From: Marvinbryantia formatexigens DSM 14469
Lineage (GTDB): Bacteria; Bacillota; Clostridia; Lachnospirales; Lachnospiraceae
Length of the DNA stretch: 64,000 nt
NCBI RefSeq assembly: GCF_025148285.1
Contig: NZ_CP102268.1
Location: 1,116,001 to 1,180,000, forward strand
Direction of reading: 5' to 3'
Shown here: positions 59,149 through 64,000 of the stretch, piece by piece
How the letters are laid out: every line of letters starts with the position of its first letter
Position numbering within the stretch: position 1 is the stretch's first letter
Program-made: the position numbers and the translations under genes
Notes under the pieces: generated by a model
Seen by the model: only the letters and a program-made list of their open reading frames with translations
Databases searched by the model: none
What the model was told of the DNA's origin: nothing

Positions 59149-59473
59149 TCCCATCTTCTCCTTTCAGACCGCCGAGGATAACTGTTATCAGTTCAATCAC
59201 ATTCAACAGCTCGTCATTGATTTTTTCGCCCGCTTCAATCCTTTGCAATTCTGTAAGAACGGCGGCAAGTTCCTTGTGAAGTGCCTTAAATACTCTCGGA
59301 TTGCCCTGCACCACCACATCCTGATTCAGACAGCGGCGGTAACAGTATTCCTGTTTCGGCAAGCCCGATAAGGCAACCGCCTTGTTAATGAGTACGTTTT
59401 CTTCGGGCGATACCCGAAACCCTACCGTGATATTCCTCCAACGGTTTTTGCTATCTCTGTTTTTAGCCGACAT
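59138..59473 (-). CDS. mobC: MobC-like relaxosome protein
   Basis: The 111-residue protein has a ribbon-helix-helix DNA-binding N-terminus (ITVGFRVSPEENVLINKAVALSGLPKQEYCYRR) and a helical tail, as in MobC accessory proteins that help relaxases at oriT. ATG at 59473 has AAAGGAG upstream, inside the end of the integrase fragment. Confidence 0.85.
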   Translation of the reverse strand: MSAKNRDSKNRWRNITVGFRVSPEENVLINKAVALSGLPKQEYCYRRCLNQDVVVQGNPRVFKALHKELAAVLTELQRIEAGEKINDELLNVIELITVILGGLKGEDGNGE

Positions 59474-59654
59474 TTTCAAAATCTCCTTTCCCCAAATCAT
59501 CTAATCTATCTGCCATTTCCGTCTGTTTGGACGGAAACAGGTGTGCATACTGATAAGTGATGTCAATGCTTTCGTGTCCTACACGGTCAGCAATCGCTAC
59601 CGCCGAAAATCCCATATCAATCAGCAAACTTATATGGCTGTGCCGTTACGGTAT
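59463..59654 (-). pseudogene. C-terminal remnant of a tyrosine integrase
   Basis: The minus-strand frame reads RHSHISLLIDMGFSAVAIADRVGHES..YQYAHLFPSK, ending at the TAA at 59463. It carries the last catalytic His and Tyr region of a tyrosine integrase. The part before the RHSH motif is absent: coding stops at about 59654, where sequence changes to unrelated DNA. So the integrase of the mobilizable element was cut by the next element or by deletion. Confidence 0.8.
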
Positions 59655-59902
59655 AATAACGACAAACGGAAAAAGCCTTTATTTTCAAGGGGTTTGAGCG
59701 TTTGCCGTCATTTATTCAATTCCTTTTCCAAGTTGAAATGTGACGAGAAAATTATCGAAAAAAGGAGGCTGTTTCATTAACGACAAAATTTAATAGCGCC
59801 AGCGGTCCGGTACATTGCCGGATCGCTGATTGCCGTGGGCGTTTCACTTTTACAGGTGGGCGTCCTTTTTTCATACCCATTTTCAGGAGAAAGGAGATTC
59901 AC
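59655..59902. other. junction and leader of the next conjugative element
   Basis: A 248-base non-coding stretch, with a hairpin (AGCGGTCCGG/CCGGATCGCT around 59808-59834) before the first plus-strand gene. The GC-rich plus-strand genes begin here. Probable left end of an inserted element. Confidence 0.5.
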
Positions 59903-60424
59903 ATGGAATTAAACGAAATGGAAAAACGGCTGCTGTTTCAGGTTGAAGGTGACTATCAATCCAAAATTCTGAATGAGCTTTACATGACCGCCCGGTACAC
60001 AAAGAATCTCGAACAGCGGAAGGCAGCGGAAAATCTGATGGAAAAGTTACGCGTCCTGACGGATGCCGAGTGCATGGACATCGTGCGGGATATTCAGAAG
60101 AATTACCGTCTGCCCTACCCGCCCCGGACGATCGGGGAAAAGATTGCCGAGGCCAGACAGCAATCCGGCGCAGAGAAATTGAAGGGGCATGACATCATGG
60201 CGCTGGAACGCTTTGACCCGGAGGTAAGGCACATGATCGTCTTTGATGTGCTGTCTTATGATTCCCCTGTGGGTGACAGGGGCGATAAGATGCGCCTGTT
60301 CCTGACGGATGCCGGCTATCAGAAATTCTTAGACAGCCAGGAACGGGGCGAAGTCAAACTGAAAAACCATGCGAAGGTTTCAGGCGGGCACCTCCACTAT
60401 GACCGCAGGGACCGCGCCTTGTAA
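59903..60424 (+). CDS. conserved protein of conjugative elements
   Basis: The 173-residue protein (KRLLFQVEGDYQSKILNELYMTARYTKNLEQRKAAENLM then HDIMALERFDPEVRHMIVFDVLSYDSPVG) is not a named family I recall; similar proteins lead transfer regions in Lachnospiraceae conjugative elements. AAAGGAG precedes the ATG. Confidence 0.7.
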   Translation: MELNEMEKRLLFQVEGDYQSKILNELYMTARYTKNLEQRKAAENLMEKLRVLTDAECMDIVRDIQKNYRLPYPPRTIGEKIAEARQQSGAEKLKGHDIMALERFDPEVRHMIVFDVLSYDSPVGDRGDKMRLFLTDAGYQKFLDSQERGEVKLKNHAKVSGGHLHYDRRDRAL

Positions 60425-60454
60425 CGGAAATAACCGGAGAAAGGAGGCTGTGAA

Positions 60455-61327
60455 ATGGCTGTATTCCGGGTAGAAAAAACGAAGGACTTCACGATCATGT
60501 GCAACCACCATCTGCGCAATACGGAACTGTCCTTAAAGGCAAAGGGGCTTCTCTCCCTCATGCTGTCGCTGCCGGAAGATTGGGATTATACCACAAAGGG
60601 ACTCGCCCATATCTGTAAGGACGGTGTGGATTCGATCACTACCGCCCTGAAGGAGCTGGAGCGGCACGGGTATCTCACCAGGCAGCGCCTCCGCTATGAG
60701 AACGGGCAGCTCGGAGATATTGAATATACCATCCATGAAAAGCCTGTAAACGCTGAAAAACAGACGTTTCCACCTAAACGGGAAAATCCAAGACAGGTAA
60801 ATCCAGGACAGGCAAAACCTGAACAGGTGGAACCAGGACAGGAAAATCCCGCACAATTAAATACTAATCCACAAAGAACTAAAAAATCAAAAACGGATAT
60901 ATCAAGAACCCATCAATCAATCTATCCAGCAGAGCCGGAGGCGGCAGGCCGCCCGGATGGGATGGATCGGATTGGATTGATAGACGCATACAGCAAAATC
61001 ATCAAAGAAAATATTGAGTATGACTGTATGGTCTCCCGGTATGGGAAAGAACGCTTAGACGAGACCGTGGAGCTTATGCTTGAAGTGGTTTTATCCAAAC
61101 GCCCCTTTATCCGTATCGCCGGGGATGATTTTCCCAGGGAGGTGGTAAAGGGCCGTTTCCTGAAGATCAATTCCGGCCACCTGGAGTATGTCTTTGACTG
61201 TATTGACAAGAACACTACAAAAGTCGGGAATATCAAGGCATACCTGCTGGCGGCGCTGTATAATGCCCCGGCAACAATGGACAGTTATTACCGTGCCGAG
61301 GTCAACCATGACCTGTACGGCTGTTAG
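60455..61327 (+). CDS. DUF6017-type replication/HTH protein
   Basis: The 290-residue protein has an N-terminal winged HTH (FRVEKTKDFTIMCNHHLRNTELSLKAKGLLSLMLSLPEDWDYTTKGL), a Pro/Gln/Lys linker and a C-terminal DUF6017-like domain. It resembles a plasmid-type replication initiator. AAAGGAGGC precedes the ATG. Confidence 0.85.
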   Translation: MAVFRVEKTKDFTIMCNHHLRNTELSLKAKGLLSLMLSLPEDWDYTTKGLAHICKDGVDSITTALKELERHGYLTRQRLRYENGQLGDIEYTIHEKPVNAEKQTFPPKRENPRQVNPGQAKPEQVEPGQENPAQLNTNPQRTKKSKTDISRTHQSIYPAEPEAAGRPDGMDRIGLIDAYSKIIKENIEYDCMVSRYGKERLDETVELMLEVVLSKRPFIRIAGDDFPREVVKGRFLKINSGHLEYVFDCIDKNTTKVGNIKAYLLAALYNAPATMDSYYRAEVNHDLYGC

Positions 61328-61348
61328 GCGCCTCTGGGCGTCTTTTTT
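61327..61348 (+). terminator. weak hairpin after the DUF6017 gene
   Basis: GGCGCC / GGGCGTC arms, then TTTTTT. May be an attenuator before the primase gene. Confidence 0.6.
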
Positions 61349-61373
61349 CATCACGGAAAGGAGGCGGGGCACG

Positions 61374-61412
61374 ATGAAAAGAAATACTGTGCCGGCACGA
61401 TGCCCGGCGTAA
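61374..61412 (+). CDS. 12-codon leader ORF overlapping the primase start
   Basis: AAAGGAGGCGGGGCACG is followed by a 12-residue ORF (MKRNTVPARCPA) whose stop lies 10 bases inside the next gene. The primase ATG at 61400 has no good ribosome site of its own, so translational coupling is likely. Real peptide function is not implied. Confidence 0.5.
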   Translation: MKRNTVPARCPA

Positions 61413-62383
61413 CCAAAGAACAGATTCAGGCGGCGCGGGAGGCGGACCTGTTCGCATACCTGCAGTTCCATGAGCCTGGGGTACTGAAACGGGACGGGCC
61501 CAATTACCGGCACAAGGAACATGACAGCCTGGTCTATGTAACCGGGAAAAGGTACTGGTACTGGAACAGCCGGGGCCGGAGTATCAACGCCCTGGATTAT
61601 CTGATCCAGATTCGGGGCTATGGGCTGGTGGATGCGGTCCATACGCTGGTAGGCGGAGAAATCCAGCAGGCACCGGCCTATCGGAGTGCAACAGAAAAAG
61701 CCCATGTGCAGAAAGAACCGGAGAAGAAACCTTTTTCTCTCCCCTGGGTCAGACGGTGTGCTACCTCTGCTGTTTCCTATTTACAGCGGCGCGGGATCAG
61801 CTCTGATGTGATTGGCCGGTGTTTCCGGAAAGGGCTGTTCTATGAGGCACGGTATCATGGCGAGCCGGTCTGTGTGTTTGTGGGAAAGGATGAAGCCGGC
61901 AAAGCGAAGTTTGCCTGTATGCGGAGCATTACCGGCAATCTCAGAAAAGATGTTTACGGCAGCGACAAGGAATATAGCTTCTGCTATCCACCGAGGAATC
62001 CGGGCAGCCGCCATGTGGCGGTCTTTGAGGCACCCATTGACGCCCTTTCCCATGCCACGCTGCAGGAATTGAAAGGCTGGAAATGGGACGGCTACCGGCT
62101 GTCTTTGGGCGGCACTTCCCATGTGGCGCTGACTGCATTTTTGAAACGCCACCCGGAAATCCGGCGCGTCAGCCTCTACATGGACAATGACCTTGGAGGC
62201 CTTAAAAATGCCAGGAGGATCAAGGCAATGCTCCATGAAGATCAGCGGTTCAAACATATCCGGGTGGGGATCAACCCGCCCCGTATAGGAAAAGACTACA
62301 ACGAAATGCTGCTCCATGTTACGAAGAAAATGAAAGACCATCAACAACAATGCCGCCAGAAACAGGCGGCTATTTCAATTTGA
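61400..62383 (+). CDS. DUF3991/Toprim primase-like protein
   Basis: The 327-residue protein matches the DUF3991 plus Toprim proteins of conjugative elements: an N-terminal zinc-less CHC2-like stretch (YLQFHEPGVLKRDGPNYRHKEHDSL), YLQRRGISSDVI and the Toprim DALSHATLQE and SLYMDNDLGGLKNA motifs. Likely makes primers during transfer. Translation is coupled to a leader ORF. Confidence 0.88.
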   Translation: MPGVTKEQIQAAREADLFAYLQFHEPGVLKRDGPNYRHKEHDSLVYVTGKRYWYWNSRGRSINALDYLIQIRGYGLVDAVHTLVGGEIQQAPAYRSATEKAHVQKEPEKKPFSLPWVRRCATSAVSYLQRRGISSDVIGRCFRKGLFYEARYHGEPVCVFVGKDEAGKAKFACMRSITGNLRKDVYGSDKEYSFCYPPRNPGSRHVAVFEAPIDALSHATLQELKGWKWDGYRLSLGGTSHVALTAFLKRHPEIRRVSLYMDNDLGGLKNARRIKAMLHEDQRFKHIRVGINPPRIGKDYNEMLLHVTKKMKDHQQQCRQKQAAISI

Positions 62384-62399
62384 CAGGAGGATTTTAGAA

Positions 62400-62684
62400 A
62401 TGATGAACACAGAGAACACCGCTTTACAGATGATTGCCGAAGCTGCCCGGTGTCCGGACTATGGCCCCGACATGGTTAAGGCGCTGATGAAAAAGCTGGA
62501 TATGAACGAGAAAGGCTTTGCACTTCTGATGAACGTCGCCCCTTCCACGGTCCGGCTCTGGACCAGCGGTGCAGCGCAGCCATGCGGAACAGCAAAGCGG
62601 CTCATGCAGATTTACGAGACCGGGCCGGAGATCGTCGGCAAGATTGCCGGAGGGCAGCCGCCGGCAGATGAGAGGAATCTATAA
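62400..62684 (+). CDS. small HTH DNA-binding protein
   Basis: The 94-residue protein has a Cro/C1-like HTH (MKKLDMNEKGFALLMNVAPSTVRLWTSG). GACAGGAGG precedes the ATG. It overlaps none; the next gene starts right after its stop. Confidence 0.82.
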   Translation: MMNTENTALQMIAEAARCPDYGPDMVKALMKKLDMNEKGFALLMNVAPSTVRLWTSGAAQPCGTAKRLMQIYETGPEIVGKIAGGQPPADERNL

Positions 62685-63599
62685 ATGGCACCGGTCACTA
62701 TGAAAGATGATGCGCTTCCGCAGATTCACTTAGTCCGTGATACAGATTTAGGCGTATTTGCCTATGAACTCCATATCCTGGCCGGGGATTTCCTGCGGGA
62801 AAGTGAATTCAACCTGCGCTCACTGGCAACCAACACCGGGCCGGATTCTATCGCTATCATGGGAAAAAACCACATATGGCTTGCTGATGCCCTGTCTGCC
62901 TACTATCCCACAGGAGAGCTTTACCGGATGGCCGCCATGACGGAATACCCCGGCGCCAGGGCTTTCCTGTTCCACACAGAGCGTAAGGAGGACGGACGGC
63001 TGTACGGGGATGTCCTGATGACGGACCTTGACACGCTGCGGCAGGACATAGAACGGAATACCCTCTACCCTTACGGAGTCAACATGGAATACCGGGACGG
63101 CACGAAGGCGGAGGCAGACATTGAAAAATGGGAGGCAATGGAACTATGCGAAAAGGACGCCCTGAAAACCTGGCGCTACCTCTATGCGCCGGAGCAGGTG
63201 ACGGAATGGCAGCACCACTATTCCAACCTGTTCAGCCAGTGGAAGGCACAGGCATTTTCCTATATGCCCCAGGATTTGGAGGAACGTCTGAATGTGGAGT
63301 ATATGGAGGAGGCGCAGAATCCGGACACAGATATGTACCGCATACCCCTGGGAACGGCGAAGCAGTTGCTTCTTGACGGGGCTTCGGTCTACCGCCTCCT
63401 TCCCGGAGGGGCGGAAAAGATTGCGCCTATTGCGGCTGTCCGGGCGGGCCTCTGGTATGAGCATTATCGGGAGTTTGCCGTTACCCCGGAGGACCTGGGC
63501 GCGCTTGACCGGCTGGTCCGCAGGGAGACAGACCGGCTCATGAGAATACGCCCGCAGCTTGATAAATCACAGGAACGCCGCCCTTCCCCGGAGCGGTGA
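62685..63599 (+). CDS. element protein of unknown function
   Basis: The 304-residue protein has two blocks found in conjugative-element proteins (FAYELHILAGDFLRESEFNLRSLATNTGPD and WLADALSAYYPTGELYRMAA) and no recognised catalytic motif. It begins immediately after the HTH gene stop, so it is coupled. Confidence 0.72.
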   Translation: MAPVTMKDDALPQIHLVRDTDLGVFAYELHILAGDFLRESEFNLRSLATNTGPDSIAIMGKNHIWLADALSAYYPTGELYRMAAMTEYPGARAFLFHTERKEDGRLYGDVLMTDLDTLRQDIERNTLYPYGVNMEYRDGTKAEADIEKWEAMELCEKDALKTWRYLYAPEQVTEWQHHYSNLFSQWKAQAFSYMPQDLEERLNVEYMEEAQNPDTDMYRIPLGTAKQLLLDGASVYRLLPGGAEKIAPIAAVRAGLWYEHYREFAVTPEDLGALDRLVRRETDRLMRIRPQLDKSQERRPSPER

Positions 63600-63629
63600 T
63601 TTTTTATGACAGACTGGAGGTGATATTGA

Positions 63630-64000
63630 TTGGCGGATAACATACAGCATGAAGATTTCGGGGAAAAGATCGGCGGCGCGAAAAAAGACTTATGGAAGGA
63701 CCGGGGGCTCTATGTGAACGACCTGGACGCCATGAATGAGCGCGAAGCCGAGAAATTTGTAAAAAAGGATAATATCTGGAAGAAACCGGATTATCAGGCC
63801 ATGCTTGATGATGGGATTCCCCTTGGCGTGGTGTATTTCATCAAAAAGGCGAGGGACGGATTAAATGCCTCCCCGCAGTATTACCGCAGGGATGATACGC
63901 CGGAGAAACGCCTTGCAAGGCAGAAAGAATATATCCAGACGGTACGGGAGCTGCAGGGCGCGGTTTCGGAAGTCCGCACCGTGGAGGACGCCATGCAGGT
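63630..64000 (+). CDS. start of a large conjugative-element protein, runs off the window
   Basis: TTG start at 63630, behind GGAGGTGATATTGA. The 123 visible residues begin MADNIQHEDFGEKIGGAKKD and include GLYVNDLDAMNEREAEKF and PQYYRRDDTPEKRLARQK. This N-terminus occurs on large transfer-region proteins, but nothing downstream can be seen. Partial. Confidence 0.65.
   Translation, partial: MADNIQHEDFGEKIGGAKKDLWKDRGLYVNDLDAMNEREAEKFVKKDNIWKKPDYQAMLDDGIPLGVVYFIKKARDGLNASPQYYRRDDTPEKRLARQKEYIQTVRELQGAVSEVRTVEDAMQ

Noticed and set aside
59541..59780. A plus-strand 79-codon frame across the integrase fragment junction
   Set aside because: It runs antisense through the real integrase remnant and into non-coding DNA.

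Overview
The window reads as a Bacillota (Clostridia) chromosome, most likely a gut Lachnospiraceae. This rests on the gene set (split purE-purM-purN-purD, type-2 pyrF, ClpC, RadA, SorC-type sugar regulation, class B sortase, Tn916-like accessory genes), on strong AGGAGG ribosome sites and on textbook sigma-A promoters. The genus is inferred, not proven. About two thirds is on the minus strand.

1-24.5 kb is ordinary chromosome with an accessory island. From right to left: pyrF; a mobile-type AAA-ATPase/nuclease; a SorC-regulated sugar operon (UlaG-like lactonase, binding protein, ABC ATPase, two permeases, a propeller-like protein); a complete type III toxin-antitoxin locus (ToxI repeats, terminator, toxN); pyrE with a 52-residue peptide, a VanZ protein, a small membrane protein and an M29 aminopeptidase; the purine run purE-M-N-D; a membrane-anchored cadherin-like protein; and a GntR regulator-clpC-hypothetical-radA operon.

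24.5-36.0 kb is a long minus-strand cluster with no named pathway. It holds three membrane proteins, DegV, a 35-residue peptide, a 53-residue protein, a radical SAM/SPASM enzyme, an AI-2E-type exporter, a 31-residue peptide, a cardiolipin-synthase-like PLD enzyme, a membrane protein, a condensation-fold acyltransferase-like protein, an NAD-dependent epimerase/reductase, and a Cys-rich protein made of three Nif11-like helical modules. This is the best candidate for an undescribed system; the mix suggests a membrane-lipid or peptide modification pathway.

36.2-53.8 kb is an integrated plasmid-like element. It has sigma-like and XRE regulators, ParM/ParR segregation, a sulfotransfer-type (PAPS reductase-like) gene broken by one in-frame stop, a class B sortase, a CHC2 primase, a Rad52/ERF-like annealing protein, a RecD2 helicase, a YqaJ nuclease and a DUF932 protein. 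It ends in DUF3173-type excisionase and tyrosine integrase genes. An IS1634-family element between 50.2 and 52.2 kb is flanked by a perfect 113-bp direct repeat, a very long target duplication.

53.8-59.65 kb is a mobilizable element: KTR protein, Cys-rich thioredoxin, permease and ArsR regulator, then TnpV, MobV relaxase, a probable oriT, a RepA-like ATPase, MobC, and the last third of a tyrosine integrase cut inside its ALRHSH motif. From there to 64 kb the strand switches to plus and GC rises: this is the early part of another conjugative element (DUF6017 replication-type protein, Toprim/DUF3991 primase, small HTH protein, and the start of a large protein running off the end).
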